The notes beneath the pieces are model-generated. The model was not told where the DNA came from. It saw only the letters and a list, made by a program, of their open reading frames with translations, and searched no databases. Positions 27,020 to 53,492 of a stretch of 64,000 nucleotides of DNA are shown piece after piece. Source of the stretch: Ianthella basta (lineage: Eukaryota > Porifera > Demospongiae > Verongiida > Ianthellidae); the NCBI GenBank assembly GCA_964019415.1, contig OZ025889.1, positions 5,492,011-5,556,010 on the forward strand, in the 5' to 3' direction. How positions within the stretch are numbered: position 1 is the stretch's first letter; each line of letters starts with the position of its first letter. The position numbers were made by a program, and so were the translations under genes.

Positions 27020-27389
27020 GTGTACATGTGTGTGCTGTGTGTGTGTGTGTGCATGTACATGTATGAGTGTGTGTGCATGTGCGTGTACATTTGTGTGTTG
27101 TGTGTATGCATGTGTGTGCATGCATACATGCATGTAGTTGGCCATCACCTTTCAGTGTATACATTGTATGAAGTGTTTTTGAATTGCCACACTTGCAGTG
27201 TACCATGGAGGATGTGTAGAAGAATGGCTGAATGAGTACGAGCACGCATGTCCCCTCTGTAAGACCCCCATCACTGCAAGGAGGAAGAAGAGAGTTGCTG
27301 CTGGTAACTCAGAGAGGACACCTCTGCTGGCTGTGACAGTTGATGGACACCATTATGGCTCACTTTCTGATGAGGGCGAGAATGCATAA
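24456..27389 (+). CDS. RNF13-like: Gene E: single-pass PA-TM-RING E3 ligase
   Basis: Exons 24456-24554, 25022-25340, 25852-25919, 26359-26529, 26701-26914 and 27199-27389, 353 residues. Exon 5 needs the acceptor after GTGCAGGAAG at 26700; the AG three bases after GTGC would break the frame. Signal peptide (IIFYVLFSLTATQITCAG), PA domain (HVALVPTC), stalk, membrane segment (ITIVVAMAFILIIASVFCCC without its first few residues fixed) and RING-H2. The first RING half is divergent (CSVCTRKF) but keeps its ligands; the second half has YHGGC and CPLC. The tail has SERTPLL and HYGSL. The first half of the PA exon differs strongly from D while the second half is nearly identical in DNA. Introns contain three MITEs and a long GT tract starting at the RING donor. 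Confidence 0.88.
24788..24914. mobile_element. MITE family 1, 5'-truncated copy
   Basis: Contains CTACAGAGGTAGATTGCAAT and ends GACAGGTTCAACTGTA; the left third is missing. It lies in intron 1 of gene E. Confidence 0.75.
25463..25700. mobile_element. MITE family 2, 238 bp
   Basis: Terminal inverted repeats start with a 23-base perfect match (TATCGTGTAAGCTCAAATTT at the left) and extend imperfectly to about 50 bp. A TA duplication is possible. No coding capacity. It lies in intron 2 of gene E. Confidence 0.85.
25969..26075. repeat. 107-bp foldback MITE, same family as 22579
   Basis: Starts AGTCTCGTGTAGCCAGACCG and ends with the near complement ending GAGACT; the inner arms (CATTTTATATTATGACATCA) pair around a five-base loop. 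It lies in intron 3 of gene E. Confidence 0.9.
26115..26294. mobile_element. MITE family 1, full copy
   Basis: Starts TACAGTGAAACCTGTCTAAG and ends GACAGGTTCCACTGTA, about 180 bp, in intron 3 of gene E. Confidence 0.85.
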
Positions 27390-28161
27390 GGGCATGTATC
27401 TCGGTCTTGGTGGCACTGTGTTGAATGGACAGAGGACTGTATAAAGAGTAATGGAAATTGTACAGTCAGTAATTCGTTATAGTAATGTTATCAGTGTGTA
27501 TATAGCTAACTATAGCACTTCAAGCATATTCCCAATGTGTTTGTATGCTGCAATTGACTGGAGTATATAAGCAAAGTGAAGCCCCCTCTTCTGGGTGGTG
27601 CAAAACCGGAAGTTGTACGTGGCACATCACAGAAGCTGTGGTACATCAAGTCCACTCCATATACAGTGATTTCTACGATGTTGCAAAAGTAAACCAAATT
27701 CAATATATATAAGCTGCATGTGACAGTCACACTGACCAATTGGTAAGCAGATTTCGACAATTCCTGCTCAGCGATTGGTCAATGTGATTGTTACTGGTTT
27801 CAGGAATCGTGCACTGCATTGCATAGTCTAATAACTGCAAAATCCTGCACCTTTCTTTTTTTCATTGTGCTGGTATAAAAGCTGTCCCCTTTTCTTTCGA
27901 TCAATCTCGGTTATGCCTGATGAAGCCCGTGATGGGCAAAATGTTGTGTTGAATTGAATTGGATTGTCGAATGTTCATGGTGTGCTTGATTGTCCAAAAG
28001 AAGATTTAATCTAGTAGCTATGCTATAGCCAAGTGTGTCAATTTGAAGCAAAAAGAGCTATACAGTTATAGGCGCTGTTGTCTGGCTTGCTAGGCCATCC
28101 CGGGGGAGCCCTCTTAACAACGCCGGACTACTACTCCGTAATCTAACTTGGATACCACAAA
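27390..28161. other. Gene E 3' flank with a hairpin motif
   Basis: No exon recognised. At about 27915-27950 a CTGATGAAGCCC...GGGCAAAATGTTG hairpin resembles a degenerate hammerhead core or repeat tail (see findings). Confidence 0.45.
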
Positions 28162-28178
28162 TCACATGACGTAAAATG
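28162..28178 (+). promoter_or_regulatory. E-box and start-codon motif of gene F
   Basis: TCACATGACGTAAAATGG, almost the same as before gene C, ends at the start codon. A regulatory role is inferred. Confidence 0.5.
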
Positions 28179-31100
28179 GCCGCTAATAGGATTGAACTCC
28201 GTGTCCAGTTGTTAACCCTCTGTGTTTTGAGTTTCGCAGCGACCCGACCAGTTCGTGCTTACGATGCAGACTGCTCTATAAAGGTGCGTTGACGCTGTGT
28301 AAGATACGTCCCTGTTGTGTGTACGTAGGAGAATTTCATGCTATCGACATAATTTAATATTGGTTGGGTGTCCGAGTGGTGTCGCGTAACTACTGGCTGG
28401 AGTTAATCGTATTACCAGAATTGAGAAATGTCGTATAAGCTACGTATTATTAAATTTTACCTAACACCTTCTAAACACTCTCCAGTGACCACGGCTACCC
28501 ACGCCATGCCCATACAGTCTACAGTTAATCCTGTACACCCATACACTTTCCCCACCCAGATGTGCACGTAACAGAATGGGTCGGTGGGTGTGAGACTAGT
28601 CTGTAGTGTTTAAGTTCTAATACCAGAAAGATAGCTCCAACCACTGCCCACTGTGTAGTCTTGTTGTACAGACTTCCATTTGCTTACACTGCCTTTCAAA
28701 ATTGAAAGCTGTAATAACTATTAATACGAAGTGGTTATAGGTCTGGCATGCAGCCAGCTCAGCAAAATAGTATAAAACAACACCGTAGGTTGTGATATTA
28801 TATCCTGTATAAATTATTTAGTATTAGGGTTAGGGTTAGGGTTGGGGTTGATTTTATATAATTTTGCTGAGCTGGCTGCCGGACCAATATCCACGGCCTT
28901 ATTATTAGCTATCCTATTACTGGCCCTGGGCTACTAGTAGGTGTAAATGGGCCACTATTAGAAGCAGTCCAATTTTAGAGGTCAGTTTTTTGTGTGTAGA
29001 CTGCGTACAGTATTCACTGTTCCATTGCCATCAGCTGTTGATGAAGTGGTGTGTGTGTGTTTCTAATGTGTGCAGCTGTGGAAACGCCACCATGAAAGAT
29101 ATCAAGAGTTGGCAGAATATCCCTGTACGCCTCATTTGTTTGGAGCTAACATTTTCACTGTACAGACTCTGACATTGGATACCTGCTATCTCAATGTCAC
29201 TGATCCCGCCAATGCCTGTGGACCAATTGACCCCGCCCCCTTTGACGACCATAATCACGTAGCCCTAGTGCCAACTTGTGTGTCTGGACTGAACAGTGGA
29301 TGCTCTTTGGAGGAGAAGGCAAAGAACTTGGGTCAAGCCAACTATGTTGCCTTCATTACTTGGGATGACTACAACTGCTCGAGCGGTGAGTTGGTGAAGG
29401 GAGTTGTGTACTGAGATGGTGGTTGTGTAATACATGGTGTTGGATTGGTATACTCTTTGTTGGAGCATGTAACATGTATTAATGGACTGCTATAATGTAC
29501 AGAACTGGCTAAGTAGTTGATACTGTGTTGTTTCATGCTGACCATTTTAAATCCCCTTACCTTCTTGTGACCACTTGCTTGCCCAAATGGAGCTGTAGCA
29601 TTGCAGTCTGCCCCTGTACTGCGGCCACCTCTCTGTATCAGCCAACCTTCCTACCTTTGGCTACTATTGCTCTTGAGTCATTTCCATGTCTCCACATGTG
29701 TAGAGTTTGATCTGAAGACAGTGTCATCGGATGACTTGGTGGCAGTCCCTATAGCAGTGGAAGAGGTAGGGTGTATGCAACATGCACTACACCTCCAAAT
29801 GGATCAGCACACATGTGTACAAGACCTATGAATTGGAATGGGAATAGGATGGGTATAGAAATTGGAATGGGCATGGAAATTAAATTCACTCTGGGAAGAC
29901 ATTTAGCCAGGAGGCTATACCCTTTAATTCAGGAACTCAGTACATGAACATATACGCATACAACGAACAGAGCTCAGTTGGGAACCAGTTCTTTACTCTA
30001 ATGTCTGCTTGTAGCTTTGCGTCTTCAGTCTTGTGTGATGTTGTTCCAGATCACCATTACCTCTCTCATGTTGTGATGTGTGTCTTGTGTATGTGTGCAG
30101 GAGGACGGACGTCAGCTGCTGCTGTATGCAGGCAACCCCAACTATGTGGTGGACATTTACATTCAGTACAATGACCTGATCACTTTAGCTGGACTAGTGA
30201 TGGCTTCCGGTATGCTGTGCTGCCTCTGCTGCTGCCTTCTCTACATCTTCTTACGGGTGAGTAAGAGCCTGGACCTTGAGTACTGCTGTGTAGCTAATTA
30301 ACTACATACCAAATTGCATTGTATTCATTAATTGTATTCACTGTACACATTTAGGAAACTTGTTGTATTGTTGCTTTAAATAGTGAAATTGCATTGCATT
30401 GCATTGTACCCCCATTGAAGGTGACCACTGTGTAAGGCAGCCACCTCTCTAAAACATCCACCCCTCTGGCATAGCACTAACATAACACTATAGCATTGAA
30501 GCCTACCTCCTCTTAAAATGTGCTAACAACTTAATCGCAACCATAAACATCTTAGGATCTGTGTATGATACATACATCAACCGGTGGTGGGTCTAGGATT
30601 TCAGAAAGGGGGGTTCTAAAGTAGTTACTATAGGTGCACACACAGTGCCCCTGATTTATGACCACCATGCCTCTTTCTGGTCTAAAAACTGCCCAAAATC
30701 CTACATAAGGCTAGCAAAAGGGGGTTCCTTCCTTTGCGCCCCTGGACCCCCCTCTAGATCCGCCACTGTGTATACATTGCATTCAGCACAACCATGTGCT
30801 ATTGGTAGTCTCACTTCATTCCCCACTCTACAGCTGGGCTGCAGGTCTTGCTGTGGACGGAGTACAACTAGCCAACAAAGGCACAGCTTGTCCAGAAGAG
30901 CACTGAACAGGATGGCAGTGAAGTGTACGTACAAGATAGGACAAGGCATGAATGAGATGTGTTCCATTTGTTTGGAGGAATTCACTGAAGGAGAACAAGT
31001 TAGGGAGCTGCCTTGTTTACATGGTGAGTTGTGTGCGTGTGTGCGTGTGTGTGTGGATATTGCACCAATTCAGCAGTTTTTTTGCAACTCACACAGTGTA

Positions 31101-31389
31101 CCACGGAGGATGTGCAGAAAAATGGCTGAAGGAGTACAAGCACACATGTCCCCTCTGTAATACCCCCATCACTGCAAGTAGAAAGAAGAGAGTTGCTGTT
31201 GTCAGCTCAGAGAGGACACCTCTGCTGGCTGCAGCTGATCTGGAGTTAAGCGTCAGCTACGGTGCTCTCCAGGACAAGGAAAAAAGCCAAGAGGACAGTG
31301 ACCATAGCAACACACACGTGACTACCACAGCTACAACAGCAGGAACAGATGCAGAAGTTGGTGGTAGCTACGATGCACCCCAGGACTAG
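28176..31389 (+). CDS. RNF13-like: Gene F: single-pass PA-TM-RING E3 ligase
   Basis: Exons 28176-28283, 29076-29385, 29704-29765, 30101-30256, 30834-31023 and 31097-31389, 372 residues. Signal peptide (LLTLCVLSFAATRPVRA) ending CSIK, PA domain ([27 protein letters not shown]), stalk, membrane segment (ITLAGLVMASGMLCCLCCCL), RING-H2 with all zinc ligands (CSIC, PCLH | YHGGC, CPLC). The tail has SERTPLL and then SYGAL, and is longer than in C-E with an acidic and threonine-rich end. The signal peptide and membrane-proximal [13 protein letters not shown] stretch are closest to gene D. The intron after the PA exon is also similar to those of C, D and E, which points to recent tandem duplication. 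Confidence 0.9.
28824..28849. repeat. Short interstitial telomere-like repeat
   Basis: Three TTAGGG/TAGGGT units followed by a variant, in intron 1 of gene F. Confidence 0.8.
30416..30530. mobile_element. MITE family 1, partial inverted copy
   Basis: Contains AAGGCAGCCACCTCTCTAAA and a decayed remainder; in intron 4 of gene F. Confidence 0.6.
30577..30776. mobile_element. MITE family 3, 200 bp
   Basis: The left end, GGTGGTGGGTCTAGGATTTC, pairs imperfectly with the complement of the right end, CAGTGGCGGATCTAGAGGGG. The ends are G-rich and there is no coding capacity. In intron 4 of gene F. A related G-rich segment may sit at 14870-15010. Confidence 0.6.
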
Positions 31390-31904
31390 GGCAGTGTGAG
31401 GGCGACAAATCACAATTGGCCAAGTGAACCTAAGCAGGTTTCCATATTTGGCAGCAATCAATTCTGCTGACAGTACAATTTTTATACTGCATTTGGGCAT
31501 TTTATTTTGATTGTGTGTATTTTGTCTTAGTACATGTATTCACATGTGAAGGAACATGTTATGATAATACATGCACAGACACACACAACTATGCTATCAA
31601 AGTTTAGCCTATTTAACGCTTGCAATGCATTGACTCAGACCATAGACATCCATAAAACATTTAAAGCACACCATATCCACAGGTCTTCTGCTCTATAGGC
31701 CTAGCTTCTAAGGGAAATTGTCATTTAGTAGCAGAACAGCTCGGGAATGAAGTTGCCCTCGAAAATGGATTCCAGTTCTGTTAAATGAGGAAGATTTAAA
31801 AGTGCCATGAGAGCGAAGCAATTAGTAATCCACTGGGGCGACTTTTAATTGGAAAGGTATAGTATCCGGAAGGGGGCGGACGCCGTAAACGGTTGAAGGG
31901 AGAA
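31390..31904. other. Gene F 3' flank and gene G upstream region
   Basis: No exon recognised. An in-frame ATG at 31893 precedes the gene G start chosen at 31905. The E-box of C, D and F is absent. Confidence 0.5.
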
Positions 31905-35117
<3,213 letters not shown>

Positions 35118-35257
35118 CTGCTGCCATGATGTGCTCCAGATTAACTAATTTGGAACAATTCATTTGTCACATATTAATGATCCTTAGATAATGTACACAT
35201 TATAACACACACTGCTGTTTTTATATTGGCTGATTTCAATAAAGTGTTTGCATGCTG

Positions 35258-35764
35258 TTATTGCTTCACATTCAGTAACATGATTTCAAAGTCTCTGTAG
35301 CTGATGCGTCCATCACCATCTAGATCTACCTCAGTGAACATGTCTTCCACGACCTTTGCCTGTATGTGAGGGAGAACCTCACGAAACGCCCTCAAGCAGT
35401 CCCTGTATGCAAGAAACCCCTTGCACTGCACATCAAAAGCCATAAACATCCGATGGATGAGTTCGGTGTCATCCAAGGCCGCCATTTTCTTCATCATAAC
35501 ATCCTGAAATTGCTCTCTGCCTATTCCGCGGAATTTTGCATCAAGCTGACATGCCCTCTCTTTAGCAGATTGCCACACCTCCTCGGTGTCACGAGATGTA
35601 GGTTTATACCCCAACAGGGAAATAGCAGCCACTTTATAATCCTCCTTACTCAAGTACGCCTTGTCCTTCAAAGTGGACGACTTGTCAAAAGCCTCGTTAA
35701 TGTCTCTCAGCATCCAATTGACGGAAACAAGCGATGAAAGTGGTCTCTTGCAACTTTCGGCCAT
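35258..35764 (-). CDS. EFCAB11: EF-hand protein EFCAB11
   Basis: A single uninterrupted frame of 168 residues; the human protein is of similar length. A canonical C-terminal EF hand is visible (DLDGDGRISYRDF). Upstream, FDVQCKGFLAYRDCLRAFRE and AYLSKEDYKVAAISLLGYKP match degenerate EF hands of EFCAB11 (human counterparts KGYLSREDFKTA and LFGYKP, from memory). It is a small predicted calcium-binding protein with poorly known function. It has no introns, unlike its neighbours. It is transcribed away from EIF4A with about 80 bp between the start codons. Confidence 0.85.
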   Translation of the reverse strand: MAESCKRPLSSLVSVNWMLRDINEAFDKSSTLKDKAYLSKEDYKVAAISLLGYKPTSRDTEEVWQSAKERACQLDAKFRGIGREQFQDVMMKKMAALDDTELIHRMFMAFDVQCKGFLAYRDCLRAFREVLPHIQAKVVEDMFTEVDLDGDGRISYRDFEIMLLNVKQ

Positions 35765-35843
35765 TTACAGCCATTCCCCTTGGCGCCCGGGGCGCGTGCC
35801 TGTAAAGGTCTCCCACCACGTGTCGGCCTTTCTGGGAATCAAA
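35765..35843. promoter_or_regulatory. Bidirectional promoter EFCAB11/EIF4A
   Basis: The 79 bp between divergent start codons must hold both 5' UTRs or promoters. It includes a CACGTG E-box near 35817 and GC-rich sequence. Confidence 0.6.
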
Positions 35844-40371
<4,528 letters not shown>

Positions 40372-40685
40372 TGCGACAAACCACACGCAGTGTTGACACC
40401 TAGAAGGACTTTGTTGAGTGCTTCTCGAAACTTATTCTACACTAAACATGCATATAATTAGGGTACATTTTGTGTATTCATCAGATTGGTTAGTGGTGCA
40501 TATGTTGTGGGTATTGTTTGTTATTAATAATTTGTTGCATTAATTACTGTAATTATACCATTGGTGTTCTACTAAGAACAATTATGGCATATCATGGAAC
40601 GCAATTATTGCTTAATCAACTTGTGGTAGCTTTTGGAGATGTTGCATGGTAGGCCTGGAATAATCAAATTTTATGTAATTGGCAT

Positions 40686-40810
40686 CTAAACGTCCTTAGT
40701 CTGCTAGACTGTCCCAACAAGCGCCGGGGATGGGGAAGGGAAGAAACGCTTTTCCTTTCCTCGCCCCTGGCGCTTATTGGGATGGTCTAGCTGGCCAGAC
40801 TAGGACGTTA
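40686..40810. mobile_element. Foldback MITE, about 125 bp
   Basis: Inverted arms: AACGTCCTTAGTCTGCTAGA at the left, and the complement of TAACGTCCTAGTCTGGCCAG at the right. The arms continue through GTCCCAACAAGCGCC. It lies between EIF4A and CAB39; the rest of that spacer is EIF4A 3' UTR and shows nothing else. Confidence 0.85.
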
Positions 40811-40932
40811 CTGAACAATTATGTTACGTTTTACACGACGCGTATCGAAACAAAACGCAGACCCGTTTTAGGAGACTGAAGGAAGGAGGGCGTCGCGAGT
40901 TATAGCTATCTATTCCAGCGGATACTCGAACC

Positions 40933-44508
<3,576 letters not shown>

Positions 44509-45377
44509 CCCCGCCCCCCGCCCACTCAACTCACTCACAACCGCACAAACTAGCCACTATAGTCACCTGCTTGTTGTAGTTTGATGTGTTCCCCCTACTG
44601 ACTGCAGGCACTTGTAACACACCACCTATCAGATGGACGCTGTGTGCATGTAATACTATGTTGTGTGTGTGTGTACATGTCTCATACTTAACGTATACAC
44701 GTTGTACTTATAATGTTTGTGTATTATTATGTACTTTAGTGGACAATTTGTAGTGTTTCAGCACCAGTGTAATCTATTTTTGATTGTATTGAAGCACTTT
44801 GATGCCACTCACCCATATACTATGGATACAGGGAACTTCCTTATGAATTAAAGGGCTTTCTAACCATGCCACCCTCAATCCCCAGCTTCTCAAGATCTGG
44901 CCATTAACACCAATAGCTCAACACATCTATCATAGGCTACTCATTGAAACAGGTACGTATTAGCAAGTAGCTAGTGCAAAATAAATTGCATCCCCAAAAA
45001 TTGTACAGGTGAAAAATGTACGTATCTCTATACAGTACAAGTTACAAAATACTAGGGTGAAGCCATATCTCTATACACACAAACAGGAAAATGGCTAAAA
45101 TTAGTACCCGCCAAATCCTGGACTTGTCAATATGCTAAATTTAGTTACTGCTAAAATTTGTAATCTGAAGGCAACCCCTCTGTAACACTGCCGCCATGCA
45201 AGTCGGTCCACAATACGCTCTAAGCTACATCTACTACTACTACAGCTACATCTGAATAATTAGCCAATTCATCTCGCATGCAAGCAGATATAATGTTGTT
45301 AGATTACTTGATGGTTGTGTGCGTCAGTGACTGCAGTATTGCTGCTAGGTGATTGTTATCTCTAAGCTGCGGTGCTC
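44509..45377. other. CAB39 3' flank and RAB6 3' spacer
   Basis: Convergent spacer between CAB39 and RAB6. No exon recognised. Confidence 0.5.
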
Positions 45378-45480
45378 TCAGCACCAGCAACCTTTCTCCC
45401 CCTCCTTCCCTTCTTCTGACGACGGTATGGCACTCCTCGGTTGGTCATTGAGCCGGACTTCAATCACTGGCTCTCAGTCA
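45378..45480 (-). pseudogene. Decayed duplicate of the RAB6 terminal exon
   Basis: Read on the minus strand it ends in GCWC and a stop, as the RAB6 terminal exon does, and contains NDQP, AIPSSEEG and similar wording to DKPISTLTIPEEG. The homologous frame shifts by one base in a G run shortly before GCWC, and no acceptor with the required phase was found. It could be an alternative terminal exon if the G run is a sequencing error. Confidence 0.55.
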
Positions 45481-45640
45481 AGGAAGTCACAAAGTACTCA
45501 CACACACACACACATCATCACCACACTGTCCCCCCAAACATCACTTCACACAACAAAAACAGTTATTCATAAGAGAGAGTAAACTTCTGAGCAAGGACAT
45601 ACGTAGCTGACATTAAATCAGAAACAATTGCCTTTGCCAC

Positions 45641-45745
45641 GAAGGTCTTCATCGGCTGCTGAAGACTGAAGTCCTTCAGTTTATCTTCTTAAGTTCTTCA
45701 GTCTTCAGCAGGTGATGGAGGCCTTTGTGAGCCGCTAAAGAGCCT
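45641..45745. repeat. Imperfect inverted repeat between the two RAB6 terminal exons
   Basis: Arms GGCTGCTGAAGACTGAAG and CTTCAGTCTTCAGCAG, extended by AAGGTCTTCATC / GATGGAGGCCTT. It may be a foldback element. Confidence 0.8.
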
Positions 45746-45875
45746 TCGTGTGAAGCAATGTGCCTCTACAGCATTAAAAATATATTAATGAACATACATT
45801 GGATTATCTGATGTTCGCAAGCTAGTGAACTGTAATAAAGCAGCCAAGAGCCCTTGGGCTCTAGTTGTGGAACTG

Positions 45876-49505
<3,630 letters not shown>

Positions 49506-49807
49506 TATCTTTAGAACAGCGAAAGAATGCAATATATTTGAAGCCTCTTAAGAAGAACAAGGACTGATCACTAAAACCAGTAAGCGAAAGTGCTCCAGAG
49601 CGTCACAATAAAGACCTCACAACTCACTACACTTGTCGGTGGTAGCTCCGTACCTTTAAACGACGGCCTTTTGAGCGACGACGGAAAGAAACTATGGGGA
49701 CGTCTTCACTGTAGCTCAACAAGCCTGTAATAGAATTCATACCACAAACGTGAATCAACGCAGAATAAGCGTTAGACTTTTCTAAGTCATTTCGCGTTTA
49801 GGTAAAA
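49506..49807. promoter_or_regulatory. Divergent promoter region RAB6/C5orf34
   Basis: 302 bp separate the two start codons, and nothing else is recognised in it. It probably contains both promoters and 5' UTRs. Confidence 0.5.
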
Positions 49808-52800
49808 ATGGCGCGGGAATTGAATGTCCTGCAAATGCAGCTGTACACTGACGACTCCCTGGAGGCCGTCTTTGAGGATGGGTCGAAGCTGGAACTATCT
49901 CCTTGTGGCTCTGTGTTCTTGCATTCAAAGGGGCTATCCGCTACTCCTCCTATCGTGCAACAGACGCGTTTTGCACTCAGCGAATACAAAGCAGCAATTG
50001 AGAAACTAATTGAGTTTAGGAACACATGGGCTGAAAAGACCTTTATATGTACAGTCCAAGGAGAAGTGAAGGTACACTTTTGTATGTGTAGTATTGGTCT
50101 GAACGTAAGAGCTCTTTCATGACATCACCAACCATAAACACAACTCAGCAATGAATAATTGTCATTACTCCTTCTCAATCACTACTGCAGGTTAAGGATC
50201 TTCAGTGGTCTTCTGGAGAAGACATTCACCAGCTCCTAGCAGTGACAAATAAAGGAGGCAGACGTCTAAGTTCATTAGACCGTAGTGGGTTTGTCGAACT
50301 CAAGGGACATAAGCAGACATGTGACGTTGGCTTCTCTGTGGAGGTTGGGAACAGCAAGCGGTGTCAGCATCCCTTCACTGCAACCAGACAAAGCACCAAG
50401 GGAGCCACTGAATCAGATGTGTACATGGTTGCACAGAAGCACAGCGTTGTTGCTGCTACTTCAGGAGGAGTGCCCCAGTGGTGGCACTATCCCCTGTCGT
50501 TACTTCTTGGGGCTACACCCTCACCTGGTCCCTCCATTGGACCACGCCCTAGTGACTGCACATTGCCAGGTGTCCTTCATGGCCTCTGCTCAAGGACACA
50601 CCTCCACAAGTGGGCGGCCACTGTGAGTGCCTCAAGTGCAATGTCAGGAGATGACACCACTTCATGTACACACAATAACCTCTGACATTTATGCTACTGA
50701 AGCCAAGCCCAATAATACAGATTATACCAGTATTCATGTGTGGACATTCCACTAATTCACAATATTGTAGCAATATCATACATTTCCTATACTAGTCTAT
50801 TGAGAGTTTGAAGGAAGCTTGAAGTGAACACTATCTCCTCATTAAGTGTGATGCTGTTTAACAAGCACTTCTCCTGTTCTCTTGTTTGCTGTGTCAGCAT
50901 GGAGACGAGAGGGCATCTGGGCTACAAGAAGTGAAAGTGTTGAAGGTGCTGTGGACGTCAGAGGGCTTCACTTTCAGGTGAGCTGCAATGCAAGCAAAAG
51001 GAGGAGGAAGAAGAGGAGGAGGAGATGGTCGAATGGGAGCTCTGTGCACATGTGTCTGTGTACACTCTACGTATCTATGTTATATGGCATGGTTTGTTTT
51101 GTATATTGCAACTGAAGAAGGCCCTTTTGTGGCCAAAATGTTTTGCATTGCATGACAATTGTACCCTGTTATTGTCACTCAGGGATCCTTCCCTGTATAC
51201 ATACTTGTCTCTATGGCACTGTCCACATTGCGGCTCCTATCCATTAATGCTTATATGTACATTCCAAGTACTTGTGTGTTATGCCATAGATAGGTTGGAG
51301 TGCCTATGATGCAACTCACTGTACATTCACATGTTTGTGTGCAATAGTTTGTAGGTAGTGACGGACAAATAGTGGTATTCACTGAATCCCTGTTCCTCTT
51401 GTCTTAATGCTGCAGACTACATTACTCTCCACAAGTGTGGCTTGAGATTTACTGTATTGACGGCACATTTGCAAGGTCACATGACTCCAGTGGGCGGTAC
51501 TTCACATGCTGGTTTCCTAGCAACAGAGATGATAACACGGTCACATGGAGTGAGCATGTTTACAGCACAGAACACGCACCACCCCTTTTGGGGGGAAACC
51601 AGGGACTCTCCCTTGCCCGGGCACTCGGGAGAGGGGAGAGACTGCTGTACACAGCTGCGCAGCTGAAGGATACGGCCACTTGTGTCACCTGTTGGAAAAG
51701 TAAAGAAGAAGACCTCATGTCCCTCCCTCCACCCTCACCCCTCACTCCCCTTCACACACTCACACCTGCTGATGCACATCCAGTGGTACCCACTGCACAC
51801 AGCTGTGTCATAGCCCGACAAGATGTGGAGGGCGTGGGCTGTTTCAAGGCTTACGTGTCCGGACGCATTGCGATCCATTTCCAGGACACCGCCCACCTGG
51901 AGACCTATCTATCAGCCATGGACACCCAGCATAGGGGCTATGTGAGGGGAGGGGAGGGGAGCAGGAGGGTGGAGGGCACGTGCTGGCTTCGACTACCCAA
52001 CGGACGCACAGAAACAGTTCCACTGAAGTTCACTGAAAACAGGTCTGTGCGCATGAAAGGTGAAGGGTGCGCAGCACAGTAATGTGGACACCGCATCAAA
52101 TAATGAAATACCTGTGTACTTGTGTCCCATAGAACTGTACCTCTGTGTGTGGTGGGGGGGGGGAGCCGTCAGACTAAGTGTGTTGGGTGTACAGACTCAA
52201 CATGTACACTTAATGGCTATTTGCTGTTCTGCACTGAAGGTATGTTGCCATGACGAAGGAGTGGTGTGACTGGTTGTCAAGCCCTCTGGAGATGAGGGGG
52301 TCCTCTTTCCTTCCCAAGGCCTGCCAGCGAGTGTCACCGGCCTTGTGTGAGGCAACTGTCCAACAAGAACTTCGCAAGATCAGTTGTATCTGCATGCTAC
52401 TGACATGTACAGATACAATTGGTATGGAAAATTGGGAGAGCTACAGCATGATAGGTCAACTGGTGATGCTTCTGTGTGTGACAGTGTGTCCCCTCCTATC
52501 CCGCCCCTGTCCCTCCATCTATACCTTTCACCTGTCCCACCTGTCACCCCAATTGTCCCTCTACCTGTCCCCTCCACCTGTCCCCCCATGTGTGTGTGTA
52601 TGTCTGTCACTGCTATGTGCACATGTGTGTATATACACACATGTTACAATTGTACACAGTACACATACCCTTGTATAGTTTACACCTGGTAAACACTTGT
52701 TTGGTTCCTTAACGTACCTGTTAGCTGTGTTGTGTGGCAGGCAGGGGGATCCCCCTAGCGAACAAGACATTGCAAGCGCACTGGAGCAGACCAGACATGC

Positions 52801-52861
52801 CCTTCATGACCTGACTTCTCTCATCAACTCCAACACCGCTGTCAGCAGGACAGCACATTGA
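49808..52861 (+). CDS. C5orf34: C5orf34 homologue
   Basis: Exons 49808-50071, 50191-50622, 50898-50977, 51416-52042, one starting at 52240 and a last one at about 52745-52861. Similarity to the human protein, from memory: LQLYTDDSLEAVFEDGS and LELSPCGSVFL at the start, TRFALSEYKAAIEKLIEFRN, LHKWAAT, then VLWTSEGFTFRLHYSPQVWL and EIYCIDGTF across an intron, GCFKAYVSGRIAIHF, YVAMTKEWC, and a C-terminal DIASALEQTRHALHDLTSL. The repeated strand-rich blocks recall polo-box-like folds. Function is poorly known. Several phases agree. The 3' end of the 52240 exon is unresolved, with donors possible between about 52380 and 52470, so the junction to the last exon is approximate. Confidence 0.82.
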
Positions 52862-53366
52862 CGTGTGCTGGAGAGCACACCTTCGGGTAGGATGGGCAAC
52901 AACAGACAGAGAAACTTATCCGATATATACAATTGCCTGTTTGCGTGTTGCTGTGACCATGTTCAGTGTGTTGTCTCGTGAGCCAGCCTGCTATCCTCCT
53001 TCCATCTATATTTGATTACCTCCCCAACTGATGATGTAAGCACGTAAAAATGGAGCAGGGAGGTAGTGGTATGGGTTGTGTGCAAGGGTACACGATGTAT
53101 TAGTGGAGCTCAGTACAATCTCTTAGGCTTGGCAAGGCTGTAACAGTGGTACAGGCTGTAGGTACAAGGCTGTATCAATGATTACATAATTCGCCTGTGA
53201 TACAATCAAGGCTAGTAACACATGATTGGTGGTAATCCACTACTTACATTATGTCAAATTAAACACTTCAGCACTGATTGCAAGGTCCATTGATCTGAGC
53301 ACAAGGCTTATTAAAATTAATGAATACACTTATGCCAGCATAATTTGATCAGTGTCAGCGGTCCAT

Positions 53367-53416
<50 letters not shown>

Positions 53417-53492
53417 GGTGAAGCAGACAATTTACTGTACAGGCAAGCAAGCAACTTGAGATGAGACAGATGACACTAGTCAGTGATTGTGA
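52862..53492. other. Spacer between convergent C5orf34 and UBE2G2
   Basis: 3' UTRs of both genes are expected. A GT microsatellite lies at 53371-53414. No exon recognised. Confidence 0.6.

Noticed and set aside
27917-27955. Functional hammerhead ribozyme
   Set aside because: The GAAA box reads AAAA-like and no stem I/III pairing is evident; kept only as a motif observation.
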